A DNA stretch of 64,000 nt from Astropecten irregularis. Taxonomy: Eukaryota; Echinodermata; Asteroidea; Paxillosida; Astropectinidae. A model generated the notes under the pieces. The model searched no databases. It worked only from the letters and a program-made list of their open reading frames with translations, and had not been told where the DNA came from. The stretch spans positions 2,666,001 to 2,730,000 of the forward strand of contig OZ020251.1 of NCBI GenBank assembly GCA_963971285.1. Direction: 5' to 3'. Position 1 is the first letter of the stretch. Each line of letters begins with the position of its first letter. This document shows positions 33,816-46,827 of this stretch, piece by piece. Position numbers and translations under genes: made by a program.

Positions 33816-35714
33816 GTCCGATTGAGCTCAAAATTTCACAGGCTTATTATTCCATGTACATGGTGGATCAGACAAAGTGTGAGTGCTGTCCTGTGACCCT
33901 TACCAATCATGTTTAATACCTTTAAGGCCCTAAGATCAGGAAGGCTGAACATCAGATGAAATATTGCCCTTTGGGGAATCAGAGAAATAAGATATATTAC
34001 TGACATTGACAAATGAGCAGGGTGCAAGCGATTAAGCGTTCACCTCACGACCGACGGAAGAGTCTTAAGTGGAGAAGGGCTGCTGGTCACATCAAATTCT
34101 CTGCCCGGGCTACGAAACAATGGCCTAGCTGGTACCTGAACCTATACCGTAAGCTCGAGCAAAAAGACCGTAGGCCATTTACCCACCATCAGGTGTGATC
34201 GTGTTTCCTACAAAGTGCGACCATTGTACGTTCTCAAGAGAGAATTCAGACAGAACTATTACCAACGTTTCATTCCGATTTCCATCTTTAACAGAGGTGT
34301 CAGCCCCTGCAGTCAGTGCGCAGTGTTCCCGAAAGTGCTTCGTTTTATTTGCAGTGTATGCATGACTGGTTTTCTTATGAATATTAAATGAGATCGGTGA
34401 ACGTATTTTCAAAATTCGCTCTCTCCTAATTTTGTCTTTGAAAGTATAAATTTAATTGAAATAGTAGAAGAAAGGTTCCTTTCGTGTCGTTCAAAGAGAT
34501 TGATACATTTCTAACGTTGCAAAATGAGAAATAAATAGCTCAAAAAAATGCCGAAATTGTTCTAAAATTAAGGCCCTGGAAAAAAATGCAATTTTATCTC
34601 ATTAAATGTTATTCTGCAGAATAAACATACAATTGTAGACCTAGTCACAACCTTTGTTTACCATGTCGTCTTAGTTTCGTTTCTCAAACCCATTCGAAAC
34701 AGTCAGGATAAGTAAAAAAGTCCGGCCTTTTCGAAGTTTTCGAGTAAAGAAATGCGTTTTTCGTGAAACACGTGTGAATAATATGAGTGCGCTTGTCTGA
34801 TTGGCCAAGAAGCGGAACGATCCCATTGCTTGACCAATCATGCCCACGTAAAGGAGCTTCTTCAAGACGGGTACCTTGCTTTGTGTGCCATTGTACAGTG
34901 AACGTATAGCCTCGTAGGCCTATACGATGTTCAGTGTATAATTGCATAATGGCATATACACCATTCATTCGCGATCCGCACTTTAAATAACAATTCAACA
35001 ATTCGCTACGCGCAATTCAAATACATTTGTGACGTCATAACTTTTTACGCTGCCCAATATTTTTGTGTGCTTTTTGCAAAACTTTGGCATTAAACAAAAA
35101 CCCACCAGCGAAACCTGCAGAAATGAAGTTGATATTGATCGAAAGGAAAACTCGTTAAGATTTTGCAAATCGATCATTTTTGTCCCTAAATATCTCGAAA
35201 CAGTCAGGATAAGCAAAAGATTACAGCCACCCTAAAACAGTCTTAAAAATATACCTCAATTCAAATTTCAAAATAATAAAGTTCTGTACATAAACAGCTG
35301 TAAAAATACATATTTTTGACGCAGGTAACGTTGAGCTTCATATCCGACTCCATGTTGGCCAAACACTGCCATTTTAAATGGGTTTCCCGCTCAATTTTCA
35401 GGCCACTCCTGAACTCTCGTGAAAGTTCGCGAACTCTCGAAGGGTCCGAGAGCGTCTGCACCCTGCAAATAAATTTCGCTGTGTGCCTCATTATCGCGTA
35501 CGCTGCGCACTGACTGCCTGTCAGAGTTTCAATCAACGTCTTCCTCCTTCGAGCGAGAAAAATAATAATAATGAAGCTCCTAGAATACTCCCAAGGCCTT
35601 CACAGAGCCACCTGCCGCTCCTGTTTCTGCCTCTGTGCCGGAACCCGAGACAGGAGCAAAGGAAATAATTTAACCTTTAAGCATTTCTTAACAACTTACA
35701 ATCTTTTCTTGCCT

Positions 35715-36070
35715 TTAAAGGTAGTATCATACTTTGGTAGTATACCGAAACAGAAATCTTCACAGATTTACCTGTAACTTACAGGATATAAAGATGGTGA
35801 TGATACCGGTACATACCGTTGTAATTTGTCTGCATGAAATGCTGTATTTATCCAGAAAAGAGTAAAACCAGTGACCAAAATTATTTAAAGATCAAAAATA
35901 AAAGAGCAAAGACATAAGAAATGCTGCGGCCGTTTTCACTGTTTTCTCAAAAAGTGGGCACCGTACGGGACTGAAATTGTCACAGATTACTGTTACTGTA
36001 TCTTCCTTGATATTTTTGCCCATGAATCTGTATTTCTTCAACAATAGCCAAATTATGATACTACCTTTAA
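35715..36070 (+). mobile_element. Family D TTAA-bounded MITE
   Basis: TTAAAGGTAGTATCATACTT and ATGATACTACCTTTAA form the ends. The interior keeps TTTACCTGTAACTTACAGG, AAGTGGGCACCGTACGGGAC and TGATATTTTTGCCCATGAAT in the family order. Confidence 0.85.
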
Positions 36071-36904
36071 CGCCTGGGTAGTATTGGTGTTGAAGAAGGG
36101 GTAAACAGTGCAGCGTTTGGTACCTGTACCTCTGAAGATAAGCAGCTTTATCTCCGTCAAACTGAGGATGTGCCAAATGCATTATATAGTTATAGCCCTA
36201 GCCGTACGCACCTCTTTGACTGCGGCTTAGCTCTTTAATCAAATCAAAATAAAATCCCTTCTTGACGTTGATCCGAGTTGTCCGTGTGCATGCAAACGTC
36301 AAATGTGCCTGAAATGTACTCTATTGAGAATGTGCTAAGTTACAACTTTCAAAGCTCCTCATCGACAAAACCGTTTTAAAGATCTGTTTTACGATTTCAA
36401 AATAACTTCCCCGTTTAGATTGTTATGCTCCGTTGTTATATCGTTCCTGTTTTGTGTAAATCGCCAATAAAAATATTAATACAAATGATAAGTATTCATA
36501 AAGTATCGTCAATCTAGACGAATGTATTCAGAGGCGATTCGGGTAAGAAGAGAAAAAGACAAAATAAAATAGAGGGAAGAAATAACAATAAGTGAAAGTT
36601 ATTAGCAACTTCACTATAGGGAAGTTGCAAACGGAGAAGTTTTCAGTTTTGACTTTATAACAGGTAGCTAAATGTTGAGGGATACATCATTCTAGAGGGC
36701 TGGTGCTGCAGATGAAAAGGCCATGTCTCCTGTAAGAGTGTGCATCCTGGAAGTCACGTAATTGTATCTTTTCGATGATCGGAAATGAGGAGAAAATTGC
36801 ATCCCACAGTTCATTCAGACATGCCAGCGATGGACCGTTATAATACCATAATGTGAAAGAGTCCCACAGTTGAATCATAAAGACCTCTCTTTCTTAAAAA
36901 TGCT

Positions 36905-37090
36905 TTGAGTTAGGGCCTGACGTTTCGATCATAGCAGGATCTTTACCGGATGTTAAATGACAACAGGATAAGAAAATGCAAGCAAAGATACACGTAAATT
37001 GATGAGAGGATCATACTGGGGGGGGGGGGGGACAGGACATAGTGACCAAGGAGGGAGTGGGAAGCCAAGTGTGGTCAGGGAAAAGGGACA
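36905..37090 (-). repeat. Single hairpin-GAAACG unit with flanking element sequence
   Basis: The minus strand reads AAAGATCCTGCTATGATC then GAAACGTCAGGCCCTAACTC. The adjacent DNA includes a run of 14 G (37,018-37,031) and GTGGTCAGGGAAAAGGGAC, similar to the flank at 52,615. Confidence 0.6.
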
Positions 37091-38556
37091 AGGGTTCTGG
37101 AGTAGGCAAGATCAAAGATAGACAATAACGAAGGTGCCAAGTTGCATAGGCGCTGAAGGAAACGGGGATGAAAAGAGTGATCCTTTTTCTTTACATTTTT
37201 TTTGTCACTCTTCCCCGACATTCCAATTTGAACTTTTCAACTCTCGTTCTGATTTCCTCCCATCGTGACGTCAATAGGTGATGTTACCTATTTTTGCCCA
37301 AGTTATTTGGTATAATGTTTGTATACTTTCACACGAGACAAGTCATATTTTGTCCGTATAACCTAGCTCGTTTCTCATCTGTCAGCGCGTCTGGGACATG
37401 CAATAAGAACACACGATCATTTTCGGCCAGCAACGTCCAGCTCATTCCAGTTTGTTTTTAGGTAACTCTAGGCATGTAAGCCGGCGATGTTGGAAATCAG
37501 GCGTAATTGCCAAACGCACACCTGCTGCGATGCGTTCGCGGCGACTGGTACACTTTTCACCGTCTGATTAAATGGAACACAACCGCGTGCAGATTCTTCT
37601 GTTGCATGTCTCGGTCGTATAAATCATGTTGTGGGCCAAGAAAAATATGTATCCATTTAGAAGCGTCTCGCAATTACTTTCATGTAAGCGATCTCAACTT
37701 TTGAGTGCTACACGAGTGTTGTTTTTAATGATACACGTTTGGCAACACACGGAATTTATCGTACGAGTACAGGAGAGGTGTACGATATACACGGGTAATT
37801 ATGAGGGTTTGATTAGAAAACTGACATTTGACAACATTAACACTTCATCAGGTAGCGAGTGCTTGACATATTGCAAAGTAAATGATTTACTGAGTAATCT
37901 GTTGATCATTATATTATTTTGTTTGGGATGCTCGAATGAAATATCATCGGTGAAGATTGTGCAATGATCATTCTGCGGTTAGTCATTAAGAACGTACAAT
38001 GATTTGTGATGCTCATAGGGTTGAGTGTGGTGAGGTCGCCTACGTGCGGAGTACCACGTACTCCCGTTTCTACCCCGCGGTGTCAAGAGAAAATAACCCC
38101 TGCGGTTAGAACAGAAATAGAGATCACACTGTTGAACAGAGCAAGTTAGATACACAAGAGACCGTTTGCGTAGATATCAATCAAGATCCTTAACCTGCAA
38201 AATGCTGGCCTTGTTGGAGGATTAGGCGTGCTGAAATTACCCGAAGCAGCAACCCCTCGGAGATGATGAAAATCCACTTTTTCATTAATCTTCACAATCC
38301 TGCAAAGCCTGGTAAACTGACGATGGCGTCGTAACGATGCTTTCAGCATGTTAAATATCGATGATTATTGCCAGTGAAAAATGAAATGATAAGCTTCATA
38401 AGTCTTAAGCATCATCCCTCCTTGTAATTACGTAGAGAAGAGTGTTCATCGGCAAAATATAAACTCTATTTTTAGGTATAGTCTAGTAACACGAAATCAG
38501 TCATTGGCGTTTAGGCCTAATAACTAGTCATGAGTTGAATAGTGCAGCTACTATTA

Positions 38557-38708
38557 ACGGGAGACTTTGGAGCTGGGACTTCAAGTTGATAGCGCACGCG
38601 CACGCACGCGCACAAAAACACGCGCATGGTCACAATTGCGCGCGCATGCTCAGAGATAGCAAAAAGAGACTTCAGTCTGCTGCCGCCAACGTTTCAAAAG
38701 TCTCCCAT
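38557..38708. mobile_element. Family F palindromic MITE
   Basis: CGGGAGACTTTGGAGCTGGG at the left is answered by AACGTTTCAAAAGTCTCCCA at the right. A core of GCGCACGCGCACGCACGCGC at about 38,591 alternates purine and pyrimidine. Confidence 0.8.
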
Positions 38709-38745
38709 TATTACACTGAAACCTAACATTATGAGAACAATCTAC

Positions 38746-38975
38746 CAGGGGCCGATTTCATAGAGCTGCTTAAGCATGAAAAGTCTTCCTTGATTAAACA
38801 GTGTAACCAAACAAATTTTCATTTGATGTTTACCGCTTTTGACTTGTATTCAGCCATTGTTTGCTGAGCATAACATTCACAAGGAGTTTTGGCTGTCATA
38901 CTGATTTTATGCACCAAGGATTTTGATGCTTAAGCAAAGTTTGGTGTTTAAGCAGCTCTATGAAATTGGCCCCAG
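38746..38975 (-). mobile_element. Family C MITE, near-consensus
   Basis: CAGGGGCCGATTTCATAGAG at the left and CTCTATGAAATTGGCCCCAG at the right form the ends. It lies 38 bp after a family F palindrome. Confidence 0.88.
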
Positions 38976-40221
38976 ATCATCAACTCGTTTACATCAGCTC
39001 GCAATTTGCAATCTTAAGCAAACATGGCCTTTAGCGACCGATGCACACACGCCCCAAAAGCAAACTTTGGCAATTCTATGTTTTCGGTGGTATAAAGATG
39101 CCTTTTGGATACGGTACATCATATGCGTTAATGACAGCGATAAAGCGGGAAAGCTTTACGGTGCGTAGGCTTAATGACGAATAATAGCCTGGAGCGGATA
39201 ATTACTCAGAACATGGCTAGGTAACTTTACCTTTGATATCGTCGGTGATTATAGCTGCAGACAAGATTGATGTGCTGTAATCGTACCTATAGTTATACAT
39301 GATCCTCATCAAATCTTAATCTGTAAAAGTAGCCAGAAAATGAACAGACAATCAAAACCAAAGTTGTAATCAATCAACACGGATCCATATATAAGCGAAT
39401 AAATTCACTGCTGGATATTTTTAAAGCCACTTATTGACATTTGGCAGCCTGTAATCACCGTTAAATTTGGAAACATGATTGATAAATTGGGCCCAATCAC
39501 AACTGCGAGTTAAGTTACGCCGTTTGGAGGTGTTGAAAGCCAAGAAAAAAGTTACTTCATGCAATGTGTTTTCTGCCTTAATCTCCAGACTTGTTGACAA
39601 GTCTTATTCTGTGGCAGCGTAAACCTTGAGACTTGGTTCAAGGATGTGCATCGGTATATCTGTTCTCAAGTTCACGAGGATGCCCTGCACTTGACACAGT
39701 CATTTCAGCCGTTTGATTAACACGAGATGGTAAAGACATTGAGATAAGACTGGCCTTGGTTTTACCAAAGTGCGCTCATTCATAATAATTCAAGCGGTTT
39801 TCCACCTTTTTTGTAAAACGATTCTCCAAATCGTTTCGTTTGGCGGGCGGAAACGATGCCCTATGCGAAACAGCCGTTAGGGTACGGTTCGAGCGGTGCG
39901 AGCCGAGAACCTCAGTTAGGCAACAACATCAGGAAAACGTTCGTACAGGTTCAACGACCCCGAAGACTTTTGAGTTGGCCCCAAGAATCCTAAGATAATG
40001 TGGTGTTTGACCGTGCGGAACGTTGTTGGTGAGAGTTCCAGCTTATAGACAAAGGGATCTTAGGGTCTAATGTGTTTCTGAGCAGCATCCGTGCTGTCTG
40101 TGATCTGAATGGTCTCAGCTGCTGTTAGACTTAGAGACAGATGCCTGTACTTCCTGCAGACAGAACGACCTTTTGAATAAGCCGCCATTAAATCCCATGC
40201 GTTGTCATGTCTGGTATCGTC

Positions 40222-40463
40222 CAGGGGCCAAATAAATTTCTGTTAAGCACCCAAAAAAATGCTTAGCAGGAAATGCCTTGCTCAATTAAATAAACCACCA
40301 TTCAAAATTCTATTTGTTATTCATGATCAGCGAATAACACAGCTAAAGAACAATTACAAGTGATTCACAACACATGGAAATTTGGTTGTTAATACTGTTT
40401 GAAATAAGACAGAAATTTCATGATTAGCAATGTTTTTCTGTTAAGCAGGGCTGTCAAATTACC
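40222..40463 (+). mobile_element. Family C MITE, ends decayed
   Basis: It opens CAGGGGCCAAATAAATTTCT and keeps ACATGGAAATTTGGTTGTTA and GATTAGCAATGTTTTTCTG in the expected order. The right end has lost the GGCCCC. Confidence 0.7.
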
Positions 40464-41117
40464 AACAGTTTACTTGCTCTTCAGTTTGCCTCTTCATATT
40501 TTGCCAAACAATCCTTATTTTGTGGTGTTTTTTAATACTTAAATTTCACATTCACATTTTGGGTGAGATAAAGGAATTCGCATAAATTATTGACCTTTGT
40601 TGTATCCTCGGCAAACAAACATTTGGGTTGGTTTGATTGTGTTTCATTGCCAAATCGAATCAGTCAATTTAAGTCATAAGTGATTTTCCACCTTGTTGTT
40701 TTGTACCACCTCACTTAAAAATGTCAAGCGCAGTCGACCGATACATTCATGTGTCAGCTGACTCCATTTAAAGTTTTTAAGTGACTATGTAAAGCATATA
40801 ACCTCAGTCCTTCCTTCCTTCCTTGATGGTTGTTTGCATTCGTAGTTTGTTGTTTCCCTTGTTGTGTCCGAATCCCAAGGACGTTTAGGAGGTATCATGG
40901 AAGTTGCAGCGATGCGCATCTTACAATTACAATCACACAGTCGTTTGACAAAATGAAGTAGTAGAGATTCTGGTAAAGCTGCCCGACGAAAACGGTTTCC
41001 TGTTGGTTCTGTTAAGGCGAGATTTGCTCGCTGGTGACCGTGTGTTTTCCTCATACGCCAACGGTTCCATGCATTTATTAACCGTTTCGTCACCCGAGTC
41101 TGAACAGAAAGCCTGAC

Positions 41118-41482
41118 TTAAAGGTTGTATCATACTTTGGTAAGAGACCAAAACAGAAATGTTCACAAATTTACGTATAACTTACAGGGTATGAAGATGG
41201 TGCTGGTAGAAACCTACCGTTAAATTAGTTTCCGCCTGAAATGGTGTATTTATCCAGAAATTAGTAAAACAACGACCGAAAATCTTTTTGATCTTTTAAA
41301 AGATCAAAAAGAAAAAGAAAACACTTAAGAAATACTGTGGCCGTTTTTCGCTGTTTTCTCAAAAAGTGGGCAACGTATGGGACTGAAATTTTCACAGATT
41401 ACTTTTACTGTATCTTCCTTGATATTTTTGCCCACGAATCTGTATTTCTTTGACAAAAACCAAAGTATGATACTACCTTTAA
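41118..41482 (+). mobile_element. Family D TTAA-bounded MITE
   Basis: This is a near-consensus copy. TTAAAGGTTGTATCATACTT and AAGTATGATACTACCTTTAA are the ends. The central palindrome GATCTTTTAAAAGATC is intact. Confidence 0.88.
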
Positions 41483-42502
41483 TTGTATAGTATAGGCATA
41501 TACAATCGGGCCGCTATGAACATGTTCCATTTCCAAATAGTTCAATGATACCAATAGTACAGTGTCTTGGGTAATTTTGTCCTCATGGCGTGTGTTGGTG
41601 GTAAACACATCATGTTCCTTCTACGTCAGTATCCATCTCGATACAGCGTGCAAATGAAGACAAAGTACCGCAGTGTGAACATCACCCTAGGCTAATAGTT
41701 GAGTTTGGCGAAGGGACAGCGTCCCATAAGTGTATCATGTCACAGGGATGGAGATCGAAAACGCATCCATATTCATCCGCGTTATTTTATATTCACGTCG
41801 AGCTGGCATCTTGAGACTTGAAGTGGAAGTGTCGCCGGATGTCAAGGCGTGTTAAGCTCGTCAAAATGCGATGTTTTTAACCGTCCTATCCCATCGGTTC
41901 ATCTTGAGAATTGTCTCGGGGTGCAACAGAGAAATCGGAGGCTGCATTACACCGAGGAGTGTCAATAAACCCTCAAGGCTCTCGATCATGGACACCAAAA
42001 CCCAAATCATTTGTAAATTTTGGATCTGTATAGGTACAGTTAACGCTGTGCTATCTCGCACTGTTTGAGTACAAACCCACATTCTGGCTATACCAACAGG
42101 GAAGGCCATTACACCCGTGGACCATAACATTAAATTTTACCCATCACTTGACATTTCTATCGCCGAACAGATTGGAAATCGCCAACCGCATGCATTTCTG
42201 AACGTGAACGGCACTTTAAAGCTCGCTACGCCTCGTGTGGTACGCGTTGGATATGATGCCGGTTCTGCCCCCATGAATTTCCGGCGTGAACACAAGACAG
42301 GTTTCTAGGGTGCACTCAGAGTTCGAAGCAAAGGTTGCATGTCGTTCTTGGCCATTTACATAAAGCATCGGCGAGCACAAACTACCGACAACAAACTATG
42401 CTTGTATATTCATACAACGTTTTGCTCACAGCGCGAAAAGTAATTGTAAGTGTTTGTCAACTGGTTAATGCTAAGAAATACAACTTCACGGTGATTCGGT
42501 CC

Positions 42503-42730
42503 ATTGCTGTTGTTGCTGCTGCTGCTGTTGCTGCTGTTTCTGCTGTCGCCGGTTCCTGCTACTCCTGCAGCTGTTTCGGTTGCTGATGCTGCTGCCTCTG
42601 TTGCTGCTGTCTTTTTGCTGTTGTTGTTGCTGCTGCTGCCTCAATTGCTGCTGTTGATGGTGCTGGTGCTGGTGCTGCTGCTGCTGGTGCTGCCTCTGCT
42701 GCTGCTGCTGCCTCTGTTGCTGCTGTCTTT
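42503..42730 (+). repeat. Impure (CTG)n triplet tract
   Basis: About 230 bp of TGCTGCTGT-type triplets contains a GGTGCTGGTGCTGGTGCTG block near 42,659. Minus-strand frames are Gln- or Ala-rich with no stop. I see no domain or splice site that would make it an exon. Confidence 0.85.
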
Positions 42731-44324
42731 GTTTTATTGAGTACATGTGGGATGAGGTACAAGTGGATAAAATAGCTTTAACATTTAAACCACGACTTTA
42801 ACGAGTTTCAAATTTCACAAGCGAAAGCGAAGTGCTAATTTTACGCCGCCAAGCCCTCCAAAAAGCTCAGGTGCAAAACACTTCTTGGTATTAATTTTCG
42901 GGATGGAATCGGGAGTCATTTAGGCACAGGTGTAAGTAGGGCTAATTCATGCCAGCCATTGTGGCCTTGGTAGAAGGTGCAATGTAGAATTGAATGGAAT
43001 AGTGCAGCATGGCAGATCTCGAGGGAGGACACTGGTCAAATCCTGATAGCATTCCTGAGATTATTTCACAAGAATTTCCACTAACGTCCATGGAAAATAG
43101 GAACCCGTTTCGGAGAAATCATTGATTTTCAGCCACGTTCATTGCTCTTCCATGATTTATTCACATTCCATTTCATTGTTCAATATTTCTGAGAATTATC
43201 GTGATTAGGGCAAGCTGTTAACCAAGTAACCAATTTAGTTTTTTAATTAAATTGCCAAAATTATCTGGATTTGTGTTACTCGTATTAAATAAATTAGATA
43301 AATAATGTGCATTTGAACGTACTTTCAGCCTAATCTCTTCTGTTTAAATAATTAATTGATTTATTAATTTTATTACAATTACGGTCATTTGTACGTATTG
43401 ACGTTACAGCTGTCTGGTCGTCACTCTTGATAATTTTGAATATTAATGGTAAATTCACATCATAATAGTGGTTAGATACTTTGTTTATTTGTTTGTTGGC
43501 TCGTTTTTGTTTGGGTTTCTCTTACCGTGTTTGTTGTTGACACGCGAGATTGTTTTGGTGGCAATGCCTCCTGAACCTGGGTATACCCTCCAAGGTACCC
43601 TTGATGCCTGTCCATGCATGTTGAACAAGTCTTGTTCAGAGTGCAGTTCTCTGGTCTGAATATTAGTTGTAAAACTTTCCCTTGTGCCATTAATAGATAT
43701 CCTGTACCTACGTATATCCATCCTTCCACGTTCCATAAAAGTGATACCAATCTTATCTCAGACCGCATCATCCTTTCCCCAAACGACCACAGCGGTTTGC
43801 AATACAAAGTGCAGTGGCACAGAGAAGGCTGATTGTGAGCAATCGTGACAACGGCCCTTTTTGTGTAATGAAGAGGCATGAACATTGTCGGCATGTTGAT
43901 GATCTTAACTGGGATGGATACTCCAAATGGCCCTCTGGTCTCTTATTACAACCTATGCACTAATAATACACGATTCAGTTATTGCACCATGCGTTCATGC
44001 CTTAGGTTTGCAGATGATGGGAAACACCGCGCCTCAAGTGTTTTACAACGCTTGGAAGTGTTTTTCCAGTCGCGGGTAAGACAGCATGATCTATAGGATT
44101 CAGTTTAATACTTGTAGCGTCGCTGGAGAACACAATATCAGTTTGCTGTCCTTTTTATTACGATGGTAATTTGAGGGTGGCATTACATGGCTGAGAACTT
44201 GGGCAACTCTCCATCCACGACAAGTTGCAATATTGAAATATTTAAAAAGAAGGTTAAATATGTCATCAGATATGCAATTACAAATAATGACAACTAGTGC
44301 TTTGTTTAAGTTGTCAATCGTTAC

Positions 44325-44572
44325 CTGGGGCAAATTTCATAGAGCTGCTTAAGCACCAAAATCTGCTTAAGCATGAAAAACCTTGCTGAATAAAATCAGT
44401 ATACCAGCCAAAACTCCTTGTGAATGTTATACTCAGCAAACAATGGCCAAATACAAGTCAAAAGCAGTAAACATCTCATGAAATGTTGTGTTGATAAGCC
44501 TGTTTTATCACGCAAGACTTTTGATGCTTAAGCAATTTTTGTGCTTAAGCAGCTCTATGAAATTGGCCCCAG
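44325..44572 (+). mobile_element. Family C MITE, first of an abutting pair
   Basis: CTGGGGCAAATTTCATAGAG and CTCTATGAAATTGGCCCCAG are the ends. The right end directly adjoins the left end of the next copy. Confidence 0.88.
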
Positions 44573-44817
44573 GAGCCAATTTCACAGAGCTGCTTAAGCA
44601 CACAATTTGCGTCAGCATGAAAAGTCTTCCTTAATGAAACAGGATTGCCAATCAAATTTTGATGTGATGTTTACTGCTCTTGACTTGTATTCGGCCATTG
44701 TTTGTAGAACATAACATTCACAAGGAGTTTTGGCTGTCATATACTGATTTCATTTCTTAAGGTTTTGGGGTACTTAAGCAAATTTTGGTGCTTAAGCAGC
44801 TGTATGAAATTGGCCCC
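44573..44817 (-). mobile_element. Family C MITE, second of an abutting pair
   Basis: It starts GAGCCAATTTCACAGAGCTG and ends CTGTATGAAATTGGCCCC. The internal block runs in the opposite orientation to the preceding copy. Confidence 0.85.
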
Positions 44818-45148
44818 ATAAGGTAGGAAAATGGTTGAAACAACGGTCCGGTTACAGGTTTTTGTCAGGCACGTTACAGTATGATCTCCCTCTCGTCTCT
44901 TTATAATATCATGTGTGGATCTTCCCTGTATAATATTATTATATGTTTGAAGCTTCATAATTATGTGATAAACCAACACGGCAAAGGTGCATGTTCCTGT
45001 CTCTGAAGGCAACTTGACTGAAGGGCATCCCTTGAGGAGCATCATCCCGGATGCATTCAATACTTGCACCTGTCCCGTCTCATAGACGTTTCCTTCCTTG
45101 TACACGGTATTAAAGACGTACAGTAAGCCTGTCTCTGCAGACTCGTAG

Positions 45149-45478
45149 GCCCTTTTCCAAACCTAGGCCCCGGCTCTGGCTCTGGCTCCGGCTCCGGCTC
45201 CGGCTCTGGCTCCAGTTCGTGAATCCATTCTAAAATAACGGGTATCAAAAAAGAGGCTGTTTGCTACGGTTTAGAAGTAGATTTATGAACAAGAACTCTA
45301 TTTTTGAACTCCATTTAGAACAAGAAAACAGAGCCGATTCAGCTTCAATGAAAAGCCACAACCTATATTTTCAGCATATGGATGACACGGCGCCTGAGCC
45401 GGAGCTTGAGCCGGAGCTTGAGCCGGAGTATAAGCCGGAGCCTGAGTTGGAGCCTGAGCCGAGGTTTGGAAAATGGTC
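45149..45478. mobile_element. Family E element with hexamer-repeat inverted ends (copy B)
   Basis: The left end CCTTTTCCAAACCTAGGCC leads into GGCTCTGGCTCCGGCTCCGG. The right end GAGCCGGAGCTTGAGCCGG runs into GAGCCGAGGTTTGGAAAA, its inverse. The interior matches the other copies (AAAACAGAGCCGATTCAGC, AAAAGCCACAACCTATATTT). Confidence 0.75.
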
Positions 45479-46071
45479 TTAGGTTTTGACTAGATTTAAA
45501 GAGCAGAGTTATAATTGCTAGGTTCTAGTCCAGTGGCGTTTGAATGGCAAATACATCAAATCTATGCAGGGCATACTGGGAGTAATGACGCGTGATTCTG
45601 GAGTTATTTATTTGTCAGTAGTCTGACTCTTATATCAAAATGGTAATTTCAGTTTTAACAGAAAATATAATGACTTTGAGTAACAGCCTGAGAGTGTAAT
45701 TTCGTTTATTACCTTAATTATACTCAATTCCCTGTTTGTTTGTCCGATGGGTTTTGATTATTGAAGTATGGTCTTGGAAGTACATAATGACTGGAACAAA
45801 TAGGAGCCAACTTGCATATCTCCACCAGTAGTAAGAACTTGTTCACCTCCTATAGGTTCAAAGTTATTTTGACTACATTGTCAGTAATTATTTTTGTTAA
45901 TCTTTCTATATTTTAACATTTTTCAATTTAACTTTAATTTGTTTTCGGCCTGCAAATGATGAATGTAATTTGTTTTCTTGTTAACGTGATGCTGATGCAA
46001 AGATATAAATAACTTCATTAAATCAAATCAAACAAACAAAAATAATTGACTATTAAGAACACCATCAACAT

Positions 46072-46160
46072 GGGGCTGGGTAGCTCACTTGGTAAGAGCT
46101 GTTGGTTCGAATCCCGCTCCAGTAAATTTTTCTTTGTTCACAGTCTTCAATGAAAATAAA
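46072..46160 (+). mobile_element. tRNA-derived SINE fragment with anticodon arm deleted
   Basis: A D-arm-like GGTAGCTCACTTGGTAAGAG is joined almost directly to a T-arm TTGGTTCGAATCCCGCTCC, so the anticodon arm is missing. The sequence after the head (AATTTTTCTTTGTTCACAG) resembles that after the T-arm at 28,548, defining a third SINE family. It is not a functional tRNA. Confidence 0.6.
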
Positions 46161-46175
46161 ATCAAAAAATGTGTG

Positions 46176-46288
46176 AAGCTACCCAGAAGCACTAGCCTAT
46201 TGACATTTTACAATAACCTGAACTTGCTCAAGAATCTTCAAAACAGAGAAAGATAACTTCTAAGAGTCATTCACTTCTGGGTAGCTCT
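46176..46288. repeat. Short inverted repeat after a SINE remnant
   Basis: GCTACCCAGAAG (46,178-46,189) is the exact inverse of CTTCTGGGTAGC (46,274-46,285). The spacer is about 85 bp, A/T-rich. Confidence 0.5.
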
Positions 46289-46827
46289 TTAATGTTCAAA
46301 TCGATGAAATACTATTATAGTAAATCATGTCTAGGTTACCTTTTTATCTTCAGGTCTTTTGGCGGCCTTTAACATATTTATGTGACTAGATCAAATGCTA
46401 TCCCACTGATTTCCAAATGAGGCCTGTGGTTTGGTAATAATTTAGATATTTGTTGCCTTTGGTTTAATAGTGACTCAACATTCCCAACAAATGTGGACCT
46501 GCCGCCAGCTTGCCAGCGTGTTCAAGGTTTCCCCTCACTATAACAACTGACGTTTGTTGCTTTCTCCAAGCGATTTATGTTCCCCGTTAATGCGTCTCTC
46601 CTTCGGATTCCTGAGCGTATAACCATTTCTGGGAATCCCATAACATCCCGTGCACCAATATTAGACAAACATTCCCAAACATCTTCTGGAAGAGATAGAC
46701 AAATGTTTGCTGGGTGTCTCTATAAGGTTTGTTTAACAAATTGGCATACACGCCTGACTTCTGTCTGTAGTGAGTGATGCGATTGCGGACGTATCTTGTT
46801 GTCAAGTAGATGGACGCGTCCTCGGTC

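Larger units (their letters stand above)
33816..38556. other. Intergenic DNA between mapped repeats
   Basis: Holds the D copy at 35,715 and the unit at 36,905. The motif CGAAACAGTCAGGATAAG occurs twice, at about 34,696 and 35,197. No gene recognised. Confidence 0.45.
38976..44324. other. Intergenic DNA between mapped repeats
   Basis: Holds the C copy at 40,222, the D copy at 41,118 and the triplet tract at 42,503. ORFs at 40,785-41,166 and 43,472-43,894 lack any domain. Confidence 0.5.

Noticed and set aside
42486-42762. Gln-rich and Ala-rich minus-strand ORFs
   Set aside because: They exist in all three frames of the same triplet tract and end outside it at once.
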